Part shown: positions 51,625 to 61,106 of the stretch, piece by piece | How positions within the stretch are numbered: the stretch's first letter is position 1 | How the letters are laid out: every line of letters starts with the position of its first letter | DNA from: Portibacter marinus | GTDB taxonomy: Bacteria; Bacteroidota; Bacteroidia; Chitinophagales; Saprospiraceae | Reading direction: 5' to 3' | Assembly: GCF_021533195.1 (NCBI RefSeq) | Contig: NZ_JAJNKB010000003.1 | Location: 583,001-647,000, forward strand | Length of the DNA stretch: 64,000 bases | Translations under genes and position numbers: made by a program | The notes under the pieces: generated by a model | The model's database searches: none | Seen by the model: the letters and a program-made list of their open reading frames with translations, nothing else | What the model was told of the DNA's origin: nothing

Positions 51625-53253
51625 ATGCGAACGACTATATTATATATCATCCTAGCAATTGCTTTTTCATTCGAGTTGAATGCTCAGCAGTTTACATATC
51701 AGGATTCTTTACGAGGCATGATCACTCCTGAAAGGGAATGGTGGGATCTGACCTACTATCACTTAGACCTTAAAATTGATCCGGAACGCAAGCATTTTGA
51801 TGGAAGTGTCGACATTCAGTATCGGGTGCTTGAGCCGAAGCGGGTGTTGCAAGTAGACCTTCAGCCTCCGCTTCAAATGACGAAAGTCACCGATTCAAGA
51901 GGGAATGAGCTCATGGTTCGCCACGAAGGCAATGCCCATTTCGTGACCGTAAAACAGCCGCAAAGAAAAGGGGATATTCATACCATAAGAGTACACTACA
52001 GTGGAACTCCTACCGAAGCTGCGCGACCACCTTGGGATGGGGGCATCACGTGGCAGAAAGACCAGGAAGGGAATCCTTTTATTCATTCTACCTGTCAGGG
52101 CATAGGAGCCAGTATTTGGTGGCCTTGCAAAGATCATATGTACGATGAGGTGGACAGCATGTTAATGAGCATTACTGTTCCTCAAGACCTGATGAATGTA
52201 TCCAACGGCCAGCTTCGAAAGGTGGATAAGAACAATGACGGCACCAAGACCTACCACTGGTTTGTCAATAATCCATTGAACAATTACGGCGTGAATATCA
52301 ACATTGCGAATTACGCTCATTTCGAAGAAGTGTATGAAGGAGAGAAAGGTTTGTTACAAATGGATTACTATGTTCTACCCTATAACCTGGAAAAGGCCAA
52401 AGTGCAATTCAAAGACGCAGTGAGAACCATGCAAGCTTTCGAATATTGGTTTGGCCCTTATCCCTTTTATGAAGATGGTTTTAAGTTAGTCGAGGTTTCC
52501 TATCCCGGGATGGAGCATCAAAGTTCCGTCACTTATGGGAATGGCTATGCCAATGGGTATGTGGGCAATGATGGAAGCGGCACCGGTCATGGATTTCTTT
52601 TTGACTTTATCATCGTTCATGAAACAGGACATGAATGGTTTGCCAATAACATTACTTATAAGGATGTTGCTGACATGTGGATTCATGAGAGCTTCACCAA
52701 TTACTCAGAGAGTCTGTTTCTCGAATATCACTATGGCAAGGAGATCGGACAGGAGTATGTGAGGGGCACCCGTAAACTGATCAAAAATGATCGGCCCATT
52801 ATCGGTATTTATGATGTCAATCACAGTGGTTCAGGGGACATGTATGTCAAGGGTGGAAACATGCTGAATACCATTCGAACCATTATCAGAGATGATGAAA
52901 AATGGCGAGCGATCCTTCGGGGCCTGAATGAGGAATTTTATCATCAGACGGTGTCGACCCAACAAATAGAAGATTACATGAGGGAGAAAGCTGGTATAGA
53001 TTTGGCCCCAGTCTTCGACCAATATTTACGAGATATCAGGGTTCCTCAATTGGAATATTATTTTAAAGAGGGTCAATTTTATTTTAGATGGGGAAGTGTG
53101 GTCAATGGTTTTGATATGCCTATTGATGTGACTTTCGGCAATAAAACGCAACGTATATATCCAAAGGCTGGCAGCTGGAATGCGATAGATGTTCCTTCAG
53201 AAGATTTTTCCATTGATCCCAATTATTATATTGGCATCCTTCAAACTTCATAA
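51625..53253 (+). CDS. M1-family aminopeptidase-like metallopeptidase
   Basis: 542 residues. A signal peptide (YIILAIAFSFELNAQQ) is present. The zinc site is complete: HETGHEW with H332, E333 and H336 and the third ligand E355 in HESFTNYSES, 18 residues later as expected. The exopeptidase-type GMEHQS (GAMEN-like) lies before it. The ~540 residues suggest loss of the C-terminal domain of classical M1 enzymes. It probably removes N-terminal residues from peptides outside the cytoplasm. The next gene starts 2 bp downstream. Confidence 0.92.
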   Translation: MRTTILYIILAIAFSFELNAQQFTYQDSLRGMITPEREWWDLTYYHLDLKIDPERKHFDGSVDIQYRVLEPKRVLQVDLQPPLQMTKVTDSRGNELMVRHEGNAHFVTVKQPQRKGDIHTIRVHYSGTPTEAARPPWDGGITWQKDQEGNPFIHSTCQGIGASIWWPCKDHMYDEVDSMLMSITVPQDLMNVSNGQLRKVDKNNDGTKTYHWFVNNPLNNYGVNINIANYAHFEEVYEGEKGLLQMDYYVLPYNLEKAKVQFKDAVRTMQAFEYWFGPYPFYEDGFKLVEVSYPGMEHQSSVTYGNGYANGYVGNDGSGTGHGFLFDFIIVHETGHEWFANNITYKDVADMWIHESFTNYSESLFLEYHYGKEIGQEYVRGTRKLIKNDRPIIGIYDVNHSGSGDMYVKGGNMLNTIRTIIRDDEKWRAILRGLNEEFYHQTVSTQQIEDYMREKAGIDLAPVFDQYLRDIRVPQLEYYFKEGQFYFRWGSVVNGFDMPIDVTFGNKTQRIYPKAGSWNAIDVPSEDFSIDPNYYIGILQTS

Positions 53254-53255
53254 TC

Positions 53256-54971
53256 ATGAGAATTATAATCGCACTCCTGTTGCTATTTCTTTATGCCAAT
53301 GGTGAGGCGCAAAACCCAAAGCGAATTGTCGGTTATGTAATGGGATCCCGAATCGACACCACTTCTGAACGCATTGCCGTTGAAAAGCTCACCCATGTCA
53401 ACTATGCCTTTGCTGATGTTGTGAATGACCAGGTCGTGGAAATCAATGATTCAGACAGCAGTCATCTGGCATACCTCAACAGTCTTAAAAAGTACAATCC
53501 GGATCTCAAACTACTCGTATCAGTAGGAGGCTGGACCAGGTCAGGAGGCTTTTCTGATGCCGTGGTGTCTGATGAATCCAGAGAAACCTTTGCCAATAGT
53601 GCCGTTGAATTCTTAATCAAACACCGATTAGATGGTATCGATTTAGACTGGGAATATCCGGGTCAGGCAGGAAATGGTAATACTTTCCGACCCGAAGACA
53701 AAGAAAATTTTACGAAGGCATTAAGGTTGCTGCGACAAAAATTGGATGCCAAAGGAAAAGAGGATCAAACCCATTATCTGCTGACGATTGCTTCAGCTGC
53801 AGGACAACGCTACCTGGATCATGTGGAAATGGCTGAAATCGCAAAAGTCCTGGACTTCATCAATATCATGACCTATGATTATTTTGGTGCCTGGAGTACC
53901 CATACTGGCAATCACTCCAGACTTTATCCAAACAGCCATGAAGCGGTTCAACAACATATTGCAGCGGGTGTACCGCGAGGTAATCTCAATCTGGGCGTCG
54001 CATTTTATGGCAGAGGATGGATAGGCGTAGAAGGCGTTGGGGAAGAAGTATCTAAAGCTTCCATCAGTATGGGTTTCGGGTCAATTTCTGATAGTCTGGA
54101 TGCTGGATATACTGAATCCTGGGATACCTCCTTTATGGCTCCTTTTGCCTGGAAGGCCAGCACCAAATCGTTGATCGGATATGATAATCCAAATTCTCTT
54201 GAGGTCAAGGCGGATTATGTGGCAGACCAGGATCTCGGAGGAATCATGTTTTGGGAATATCATGGTGATGATCATGGACGGCTCTTAAATACCATTTATG
54301 CTAAGTTTCATACTATTCCGGGGCATGCTCACAATGATTATGAAAAGGAACAACCGCTTACGAAGGCTCTTGACCTGGGATTCAAATCAATAGAAGTAGA
54401 TATTCATCTGATTAAAGGAGAACTATACGTTTCTCATGGAAGGCCAACCAGATTGGATTCCAGTCAAACTTTAGAGTCGATGTATTTAAAACCATTGAAA
54501 TCTATACCCTTTATACAATCCCCACTTTTCCTGTTGATTGATGTCAAAACAAATGCCGATAAAACCTATGAAAGGTTAGCGGAGATATTGCCAGAATATC
54601 AATTAGAAAATGTGAAATTTATCATTAGTGGGAACCGAGCTATTGACCGTATTGCTGCAGATCGCATCATGTACTTAGATGGCCGACCTGATGATCTGAA
54701 GGGAGATTTCACCTCGGAACAGATGCCCCTCATCAGTCAAAATTACAATCAATTCTTTTCGAGTAGGAAAGTGCAAAACATTGACATAAAAGAAAAGAAA
54801 GTTTTTAAGGATTTTATTCAAAAAGCTCATTCTAAGGGAATATATGTAAGATTATGGGCTGCTCCTGATCACCCTGAAATGTGGGACTTTCTCAGGTCAA
54901 TGGACGTAGACCTTATCAATACAGATCAACCTGAAGTTTTTTATGATTACTATTGGGAGAAACGCAAATAA
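53256..54971 (+). CDS. GH18 glycosidase fused to a PI-PLC-like phosphodiesterase domain
   Basis: 571 residues with a signal peptide. Residues ~20-345 form a family 18 glycoside hydrolase: SVGGWTRSGGF, and the catalytic DGIDLDWE with D126, D129, D131 and E133 as acid. From residue 356 a second domain begins with GHAHNDY (357-362), then LGFKSIEVDIHLIKGELYVSHG, the pattern of AIM6-like PI-PLC/GDPD-fold proteins. H357 or H359 and the EVDIHL acidic pair are the expected metal and phosphate residues. The fusion suggests action on a substrate that has both an amino-sugar polymer and a phosphodiester. It lies 2 bp after the M1 gene. Confidence 0.87.
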   Translation: MRIIIALLLLFLYANGEAQNPKRIVGYVMGSRIDTTSERIAVEKLTHVNYAFADVVNDQVVEINDSDSSHLAYLNSLKKYNPDLKLLVSVGGWTRSGGFSDAVVSDESRETFANSAVEFLIKHRLDGIDLDWEYPGQAGNGNTFRPEDKENFTKALRLLRQKLDAKGKEDQTHYLLTIASAAGQRYLDHVEMAEIAKVLDFINIMTYDYFGAWSTHTGNHSRLYPNSHEAVQQHIAAGVPRGNLNLGVAFYGRGWIGVEGVGEEVSKASISMGFGSISDSLDAGYTESWDTSFMAPFAWKASTKSLIGYDNPNSLEVKADYVADQDLGGIMFWEYHGDDHGRLLNTIYAKFHTIPGHAHNDYEKEQPLTKALDLGFKSIEVDIHLIKGELYVSHGRPTRLDSSQTLESMYLKPLKSIPFIQSPLFLLIDVKTNADKTYERLAEILPEYQLENVKFIISGNRAIDRIAADRIMYLDGRPDDLKGDFTSEQMPLISQNYNQFFSSRKVQNIDIKEKKVFKDFIQKAHSKGIYVRLWAAPDHPEMWDFLRSMDVDLINTDQPEVFYDYYWEKRK

Positions 54972-54984
54972 AATCAATTTTTCA

Positions 54985-55725
54985 CTAAAACATCATCCTC
55001 TTAATTTCGGGATTATTGTTGTCCTTGTCTTCAGATTCCAAAGCCAGGTCAAATAAGTCAGTCCAAAAAGATTGACGAATGACAATGGTCAGACCGAATT
55101 TTTGCAGATCAATTCCGGTTTGCTCCTGAAAGAACGAAGTGAGATTGACATAACCCCCTACTCCTATTCCATATAAGGTAATGCTTCCTTTCAATCTGTG
55201 TTGCAAGCGTTTGATGTTGTAGAAATCAGCCTTGTCTCTAAATCGATCACGTACTTTGATCACTTCATTGTCTTCTACATATTTCCTTCTAAAGGAACCC
55301 ACCTGGATATAGGAGGGTGTATAAAATAAATGGATTTCTGCCTTTCCTATTTGCGACTCGAAACCCAGCCAGGATTCCCATGCCCACATGCGAATCTTAC
55401 TCTGGTGCGTAAATATGGACTTTCTGTATTCATGCGCTGGATCTGGATCCAACATGTAAGTGGTCGTGGTACCATCTGAATCAAAAATCCATCGGTCACT
55501 GAGAAAGGTCTGACTAAAGGTATAAGCCGGGAATATCCTCAACTTGTGTTTTCCATTGTTCCATTTTTTGAGGGTAATGGGAAAACCCAAAGGAATTTCA
55601 TAATTCCATGTCCCATTCACTTCATCACTATCTTCACCTACGAAGTTTCCTATATAAAGTTGACTACTGACGACATTGGTAAAGAGTAAACATACAATGA
55701 CGCAAGCAATATGAATTCTATTCAT
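54985..55725 (-). CDS. Exported beta-barrel-like protein
   Basis: 246 residues. A signal peptide (IHIACVIVCLLFTNVVSSQ) is followed by many alternating strands with aromatic girdle residues (FPAYTFSQTFLSDRW, KIRMWAWESWLGFE, KAEIHLFYTPSYIQVG, IGVGGYVNLTSFF). The pattern suggests an outer-membrane barrel of about ten strands. No named family is recognised with confidence. It is convergent with the GH18/PLC gene and unlinked to the next gene. Confidence 0.65.
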   Translation of the reverse strand: MNRIHIACVIVCLLFTNVVSSQLYIGNFVGEDSDEVNGTWNYEIPLGFPITLKKWNNGKHKLRIFPAYTFSQTFLSDRWIFDSDGTTTTYMLDPDPAHEYRKSIFTHQSKIRMWAWESWLGFESQIGKAEIHLFYTPSYIQVGSFRRKYVEDNEVIKVRDRFRDKADFYNIKRLQHRLKGSITLYGIGVGGYVNLTSFFQEQTGIDLQKFGLTIVIRQSFWTDLFDLALESEDKDNNNPEIKRMMF

Positions 55726-55801
55726 TCCTTAGATTTATAAAGACAAGATAAACATTCTTTCGATATTGAATCAAGGCGGCAGATCGGTGTATTCATAAGT
55801 T

Positions 55802-57010
55802 TTATTCTGCAGGTTCTAATTCAAAAATGGTAATCTCAGGCCACATGAATAATCGACCAGGCCAGCCCAGGAATCCAAAACCTCGGTTGACGTATAGTTG
55901 GCGGCCATCTTCTTCATATAACCCCATCCATCGCTTATATCGATATTTCACCGGGCTCCATTTCAGCCATCTGGAATTGATCCCGAATTGCATACCATGT
56001 GTATGGCCACTTAAGGTTAGATCTATAATGGGTTTGGTTTTTAAGACCACATGATCCCAATGCGAAGGATCGTGAGACATCAATATTGATGGAGCATTAG
56101 CATCCATACCCCTTATGGCCTGGCTTAAATCACCTGTTTTTGGAAATCCTCCTGTTCCCCAATTCTCAACACCGATAATATTCAAAACAGCTCCGCTTTT
56201 ATGGATCTGGACATTGGTGTTCCTTAAAAGTTTAAAACCGATTTGCTCGTGCTTTTGATCAAACTGTGACCAGTAATTACCCCTTTCTGCTTGCGGGACA
56301 TTAGCCATCCCATAATAATCGTGATTTCCCAGAATAGAATATTGCCCAAATGGGGCTTTAATCTTGGCAAAGGTGGGAATAAAAGGGTCGATCTCATCTT
56401 TATGGAAGTTAACAAGATCTCCGGTAAAAAGAAAGAGGTCCGGCTTTTCGTCATTAATTTTCTGAACGCCCTTTTCCACCTGTCTGATTGAATCAAAGGT
56501 CCCTGAATGAATATCTGAGATCTGGGCGATTTTAAAGCCCCGAAAGGCCTCAGGTAGATCTTTAATTTTCATTTTGATTCGTTCGACTGAGTATCTGTAT
56601 TTCCCCCAAATCGCCCCATAAAGCATAGAAATGAAAATCAGACTGACAACGATTAAAAGGACATAGGAAGGCCAAAGTGTTGGATAGCTGATCACTGCTT
56701 TATTCCACATGAAAACGGCAATAATGGCTTTGATGATATAGATGAAGAACTGTCCAACAGTGAACAGTAGCAAGCATATGAAGAGCGAAAAAGAAAAACC
56801 GATTAGAAAGTTGGATCCCGGAGTTCTAGGCCTGCCGGTAAATTGGTTTAATCCCCGGTAAATACCAAAAACGCCGATGATGACCAGGCTACCGAAAATA
56901 GATTTCATTAATACATGTCCATCAAAAACGGCATTGAGGGACAGATAAGCAATGTAGCAGAATGCAAGATAAAACGCTGAAAAAATAATAAATACGGGCA
57001 ATCTGTTCAT
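55802..57010 (-). CDS. Membrane-anchored metallophosphoesterase
   Basis: 402 residues from the ATG at 57010 (a GTG six bases upstream is less likely, as it overlaps the -7 box). Four membrane helices fill residues 1-145. The calcineurin-like fold then shows QISDIHSG, LFTGDLVNFH, LGNHDYYG, SHDPSHWD and LSGHTHGMQFG, all dinuclear metal ligand motifs. This matches YkuE/TMEM62-like enzymes, which may cleave envelope phosphoesters such as UDP-glucosamine lipids. Exact substrate unknown. Confidence 0.9.
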   Translation of the reverse strand: MNRLPVFIIFSAFYLAFCYIAYLSLNAVFDGHVLMKSIFGSLVIIGVFGIYRGLNQFTGRPRTPGSNFLIGFSFSLFICLLLFTVGQFFIYIIKAIIAVFMWNKAVISYPTLWPSYVLLIVVSLIFISMLYGAIWGKYRYSVERIKMKIKDLPEAFRGFKIAQISDIHSGTFDSIRQVEKGVQKINDEKPDLFLFTGDLVNFHKDEIDPFIPTFAKIKAPFGQYSILGNHDYYGMANVPQAERGNYWSQFDQKHEQIGFKLLRNTNVQIHKSGAVLNIIGVENWGTGGFPKTGDLSQAIRGMDANAPSILMSHDPSHWDHVVLKTKPIIDLTLSGHTHGMQFGINSRWLKWSPVKYRYKRWMGLYEEDGRQLYVNRGFGFLGWPGRLFMWPEITIFELEPAE

Positions 57011-57015
57011 TGGCA

Positions 57016-57023
57016 CAAAGGTA
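57016..57023 (-). promoter_or_regulatory. -7 element adjoining the metallophosphoesterase start
   Basis: CAAAGGTA on the plus strand reads TACCTTTG on the minus strand, matching TAnnTTTG, and ends 6 bp before the ATG at 57010. The predicted mRNA start is on the ATG, making it leaderless. Confidence 0.35.
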
Positions 57024-57053
57024 TAGGATTTAAACTCTAAACAGACAACTAAG

Positions 57054-57085
57054 TTTCAATTAAAGTTCAAACTATTCTATATTTG
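57054..57085 (+). promoter_or_regulatory. Promoter of glyS
   Basis: TTTC at 57054-57057 (one mismatch to TTTG), a 20-bp spacer, then TATATTTG at 57078-57085, matching TAnnTTTG. Transcription would start near 57092, leaving a 44-nt leader. Confidence 0.5.
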
Positions 57086-57104
57086 CAGCTTGTTTGAAAA
57101 AAAT

Positions 57105-57118
57105 TAGACAGCTGTCTA
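57105..57118. promoter_or_regulatory. 14-bp palindrome in the glyS leader
   Basis: TAGACAGCTGTCTA is a perfect palindrome lying between the predicted transcription start and the glyS ATG. It may be an operator or a short RNA stem. Confidence 0.35.
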
Positions 57119-57135
57119 TACCAGAACTATAAAAT

Positions 57136-58677
57136 ATGGACTTTAAAACACTAATAGGACATTGCAAAGAATATGGATTCATTTTTCAATCCAGCGAAAT
57201 CTATGATGGGCTCAGCGCAGTTTATGATTATGGACCTTATGGTTCTGAATTAAAAAACAACATTAAGGAATATTGGTGGAAGTCCATGGTTCAGATGCAT
57301 GAGAACATTGTGGGTATAGATGCTGCCATTTTTATGCACCCGAAAACCTGGAAAGCTTCCGGACACGTCGATGCTTTTAATGATCCTCTGATTGATAATA
57401 AAGATTCTAAAAAACGCTACAGGGCTGACGTTTTGATAGAGGAATATGCAGAGAAAATTGAGGCTAAAATCACAAAAGATGTTGACAAGGCGCGAAAGCG
57501 TTTCGGAGAAGCCTTTGATGAAAAACAATTCAGAGAGACCAATGGTCGAATTTTGGATCGGCAGGCTAAAATCGATGAAGCATTGAGTAGATTAGCCAAG
57601 GCCATGTCAGCCGGTGACATGGAAGATCTAAAAGCAATGATCGAAGAGTATGAAATAGCCTGTCCGGCCAGTGGTTCACGAAATTGGACCGAAGTCAGAC
57701 AGTTCAATTTAATGTTCAACACCCAATTGGGTAATATTGCCGGAGAAGAGGGCAAATTATACCTTAGACCGGAGACCGCTCAGGGCATATTTGTCAATTT
57801 TCTGAATGTACAGAAAACAACCAGACAGAAGATTCCTTTCGGCATTGCGCAAATCGGAAAAGCTTTCAGAAATGAAATAGTGGCCAGGCAGTTCATTTTC
57901 AGAATGAGAGAATTCGAGCAAATGGAAATGCAATTCTTCATCCAGCCAGGTTCTGAAATGGAATGGTATGAATACTGGAAAGAGACACGCCTTAAATGGC
58001 ATAGAGCGTTGGGAACACCTTCTGAGAAATTGAGGTATCATGATCATGAAAATCTGGCCCATTACGCGAATGCAGCTGTTGATATTCAGTTTGAATTTCC
58101 TTTTGGCTTCCGGGAATTAGAGGGCATCCACTCCAGAACGGATTTTGATTTAAGTCAACATCAGGAGCTTTCCGGAAAGAAGCTCCAATATTTTGATCCT
58201 GAGCTTAATGAAAACTATGTTCCTTATGTTTTGGAAACTTCCATTGGTTGTGATCGAATGTTTTTATCACAAATCAGCAATGCCTTACAGGAAGAGACGG
58301 TACCGGATGCAGATGGTAATGACTCTGCTAGAATAGTGATGAAGTTGCACCCGGCATTGGCCCCTGTGAAATGTGCCATCTTGCCGCTTTTGAAAAATAA
58401 GGAAGAACTCACTTCCAAAGCAACGGAAGTTTTTGAAAGCTTGAAGTACGAGTTTAATTGCCAGTATGATGAAAAAGATGCCATAGGAAGGCGGTACAGA
58501 AGGCAAGATGCTATTGGCACTCCATTCTGTGTAACCATAGATTTCGATACACTGGAAGATGATACTGTCACCATTAGAGATCGGGATACCTTAGACCAGA
58601 TCCGCGTGAAGATTTCAGAAATAAAATCTGTGATTGGGGAAAAGGTGAGTATGAATAGATTGCTGGAACAACTCTAA
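57136..58677 (+). CDS. glyS: Glycine-tRNA ligase (alpha2 type)
   Basis: 513 residues. This class II synthetase is of the homodimeric bacterial/eukaryotic type, distinct from the alpha2beta2 form. Class motifs are visible: FGIAQIGKAFRNEI, RPETAQGIFVNFLN, and ETSIGCDRMFLSQI for motif 3. The C-terminal anticodon-binding domain covers residues ~410-510. A ~130-residue insert before the motif 2 region is typical. It charges tRNA-Gly. The gene is single, with a good promoter upstream. Confidence 0.95.
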   Translation: MDFKTLIGHCKEYGFIFQSSEIYDGLSAVYDYGPYGSELKNNIKEYWWKSMVQMHENIVGIDAAIFMHPKTWKASGHVDAFNDPLIDNKDSKKRYRADVLIEEYAEKIEAKITKDVDKARKRFGEAFDEKQFRETNGRILDRQAKIDEALSRLAKAMSAGDMEDLKAMIEEYEIACPASGSRNWTEVRQFNLMFNTQLGNIAGEEGKLYLRPETAQGIFVNFLNVQKTTRQKIPFGIAQIGKAFRNEIVARQFIFRMREFEQMEMQFFIQPGSEMEWYEYWKETRLKWHRALGTPSEKLRYHDHENLAHYANAAVDIQFEFPFGFRELEGIHSRTDFDLSQHQELSGKKLQYFDPELNENYVPYVLETSIGCDRMFLSQISNALQEETVPDADGNDSARIVMKLHPALAPVKCAILPLLKNKEELTSKATEVFESLKYEFNCQYDEKDAIGRRYRRQDAIGTPFCVTIDFDTLEDDTVTIRDRDTLDQIRVKISEIKSVIGEKVSMNRLLEQL

Positions 58678-58725
58678 TAACGAACATATTGATCCTAATA
58701 GTCATAGTGTAAGTAACAACTGACT

Positions 58726-59787
58726 ATGAGTCTAAAATTATTCCTGAAGATATTTGGCTTTATTGCCATTGCGTTGACCCTGATACCTATTTTCGGTGCC
58801 AATTATTGGTGGATAAGGATGTTTGATTTCCCTCACCTGCAATTAACTTTGTTGACACTCGTAGCTATTTTGGTTTATTTGATCAGGTTTGATCATTCGG
58901 ATGGTTTCGATCTCTTCTTTCCCATCGTTCTTTTCGCTTGTTTCAGTTATCAGGTCAGCAAAATTTTTCCCTATACAGAGCTAGCCAAGAAAGACATTTC
59001 TGATACGGAGATGCCACAACCTGAAAACGATATTAAACTATACACGGCCAATGTTTTGCAGACCAACGAATCTTATCAGCTGGTGATCGATCAAATCAAA
59101 GCATATGATCCGGACGTTGTGCTTTTGACGGAGACCAATTGGAAGTGGCAGAAAGAAATCAATGATGCTATTTTTGACCAGTATGCCTACAACAAGCAAA
59201 TGCCATTGAATAATTTTTATGGTATGCTGATGTACTCTAAGTTTGAAATGCTAGATCCAGAAGTAAAATTCTTGGTTAGTGATAGCATACCTTCGATTCA
59301 CACGAAGTTGAAGATGCCTTCCGGAGATACCATACAATTTTATGCCATTCATCCTACACCTCCTATGCCTCAGCATAACCCAACTTCGACTGACAGGGAT
59401 GCTGAAATGATGAAAATTGCACTCAAGGCCATGGATTCTAAGTATCCAGTCATCGTGATGGGTGATTTTAATGACGTGGCCTGGTCTAATACCACTCAGT
59501 TATTCGAGCAGGTCAGTGGATTACTCGATTTGAGAAAAGGCAGGGGCTTATACAACACATTTGATGCAGAAAACATCCTTTTGCGCTGGCCTCTTGACCA
59601 TATTTTCATATCAGAAGAGTTTAGATTGATTAAAATGGACCGAGGAGGAAAAATCGATTCTGATCATTTTCCTGTTTTCACCCATGTCAATCTAGAACCG
59701 AAAAATGCCGAGGAGCAAAAAGCTGATCCGGCTTCTGCCGAGCAAATTCAAAGAGCCAGGGATATGGCCGCTAGAGTAGAGAATTAG
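58726..59787 (+). CDS. Endonuclease/exonuclease/phosphatase family membrane protein
   Basis: 353 residues. Three hydrophobic segments fill the first 90 residues. The EEP fold then shows ANVLQTNESYQLVIDQI, VVLLTETN, GDFNDVAW and RWPLDHIFIS, ending in DSDHFPVFTHV. The catalytic His and Asp are in this final motif. Such anchored EEP proteins may act on periplasmic nucleic acids or phosphoesters. The C-terminal 25 residues (KADPASAEQIQRARDMAARVEN) are a short charged helix. The 3' end overlaps the convergent HMG-CoA reductase gene by 4 bp. Confidence 0.87.
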   Translation: MSLKLFLKIFGFIAIALTLIPIFGANYWWIRMFDFPHLQLTLLTLVAILVYLIRFDHSDGFDLFFPIVLFACFSYQVSKIFPYTELAKKDISDTEMPQPENDIKLYTANVLQTNESYQLVIDQIKAYDPDVVLLTETNWKWQKEINDAIFDQYAYNKQMPLNNFYGMLMYSKFEMLDPEVKFLVSDSIPSIHTKLKMPSGDTIQFYAIHPTPPMPQHNPTSTDRDAEMMKIALKAMDSKYPVIVMGDFNDVAWSNTTQLFEQVSGLLDLRKGRGLYNTFDAENILLRWPLDHIFISEEFRLIKMDRGGKIDSDHFPVFTHVNLEPKNAEEQKADPASAEQIQRARDMAARVEN

Positions 59788-61106
59788 GCACTTCTTAGTC
59801 GATCAACATACTTTCTGACTTCCGAAAAACTGATGGTATTATCTTCAAAATGCTCAGACACAGCGTCTACCTCTTCTTCACTGGCATCTAAATGATTCAA
59901 TATGTTCATCAGGTGCATTTTCATATGACCCTTTTGGATTCCGGTCGTCACCAAAGATCGGACGGCTGCAAAATTCTGGGCGAGACCTGTTGCAGCAATG
60001 ATCTGCATTAACTTTTCAGCAGATGGATTACCAAGTAATTCCAACGACCTCTTTGCAATCGGGTGAAGATTCGTCAATCCACCCACGGTGCCCACAGCAA
60101 TCGGTAAATCCATCCAGAACCTGAATTGACCATCTTTTACTTCGCAATAGGATAAGCTTCGGTACTGTCCATCACGTGAAGCGTAGGTATGACCGCATGC
60201 CTCTATGGCACGAAAATCATTTCCTGTCGCCAATACTACAGCGTCTACCCCATTATAAATGCCCTTATTGTGCGTTGTCGCTCTGAAAGGATCTACTCTT
60301 GCAATCTGGACTGCTGTACAAAATCTGGAAGCTAATTCATTAGCCTCCACATCTCCGAAACTTCCCAATTCATCCACACTGCAAAATACTTCAGCTCTTA
60401 CCAGACAGTCCGGAGTATAATTAGAAAGTATGGCCATTATCTTTTCGTAGTCTTTCTCTTCTCCAGTTAATGAATCTTCCTGTACCAAAAACCTATCTAA
60501 AATTTCAGAAGCCTTCTCTAATATGGTATTGATAAAGTTAGCTCCCATGGAGTCACATGTCTGAAACTCAATCATGAGTTGACGCACATTAGGAATCTCA
60601 CTTGACAAATCTTTGAACCGAACACCAGCTATTCCTCCACCTCTTTTATTCATATTATAGGTGAGATCTTTGACTTCGTGTTTCAAATAGGATGCAAACC
60701 TTTTTTCCAGGGCGACGAGTTTCTGAAAGTCACCCTTCCATTTAAAATGCAGTTGACCAAGTTTCACAGTTCCAAGGACTTGCGTCTTGAAGCCGCCCCT
60801 ACTCATCCAATATTTTGCCGCGCTGGAGGCTGCTGCCACTACAGAACTTTCCTCGATGACCATAGGTATCGTATAGGCTTCCCCATTGATGATGAAGTTA
60901 GGTGCTACACCAAATGGCATTGGAAAATTGCTTATGGTGTTCTCGCTAAAGCCGTCCAGCACTTTTTGCTTGGCCTCATTGGCATACCAAAATGACTTCA
61001 ATTCATGCACCACTGCTTCCGGATCTTTGAAAAAATTCTCGGCGATCCATCGAATTTTCCCTATTTTATTCAGCTTCGAGAAGCCACTTATCGTTTTCGA
61101 ATCCAT
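59784..61106 (-). CDS. mvaA: Hydroxymethylglutaryl-CoA reductase, class II type
   Basis: 440 residues. The catalytic motifs are VIEESSVVAAAS (active Glu), QTCDSMGANFIN, THNKGIYNG with the catalytic Lys, ATGNDFRAIEACGH and KGHMKMHL with the catalytic His. The absence of a membrane domain indicates a soluble class II enzyme as in Pseudomonas and many Bacteroidota. It makes mevalonate from HMG-CoA with NAD(P)H, or runs in reverse in degradation. Beside the type 2 IPP isomerase gene, with its ATG one base after the fni stop codon, the biosynthetic direction is likelier. Confidence 0.92.
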   Translation of the reverse strand: MDSKTISGFSKLNKIGKIRWIAENFFKDPEAVVHELKSFWYANEAKQKVLDGFSENTISNFPMPFGVAPNFIINGEAYTIPMVIEESSVVAAASSAAKYWMSRGGFKTQVLGTVKLGQLHFKWKGDFQKLVALEKRFASYLKHEVKDLTYNMNKRGGGIAGVRFKDLSSEIPNVRQLMIEFQTCDSMGANFINTILEKASEILDRFLVQEDSLTGEEKDYEKIMAILSNYTPDCLVRAEVFCSVDELGSFGDVEANELASRFCTAVQIARVDPFRATTHNKGIYNGVDAVVLATGNDFRAIEACGHTYASRDGQYRSLSYCEVKDGQFRFWMDLPIAVGTVGGLTNLHPIAKRSLELLGNPSAEKLMQIIAATGLAQNFAAVRSLVTTGIQKGHMKMHLMNILNHLDASEEEVDAVSEHFEDNTISFSEVRKYVDRLRSA

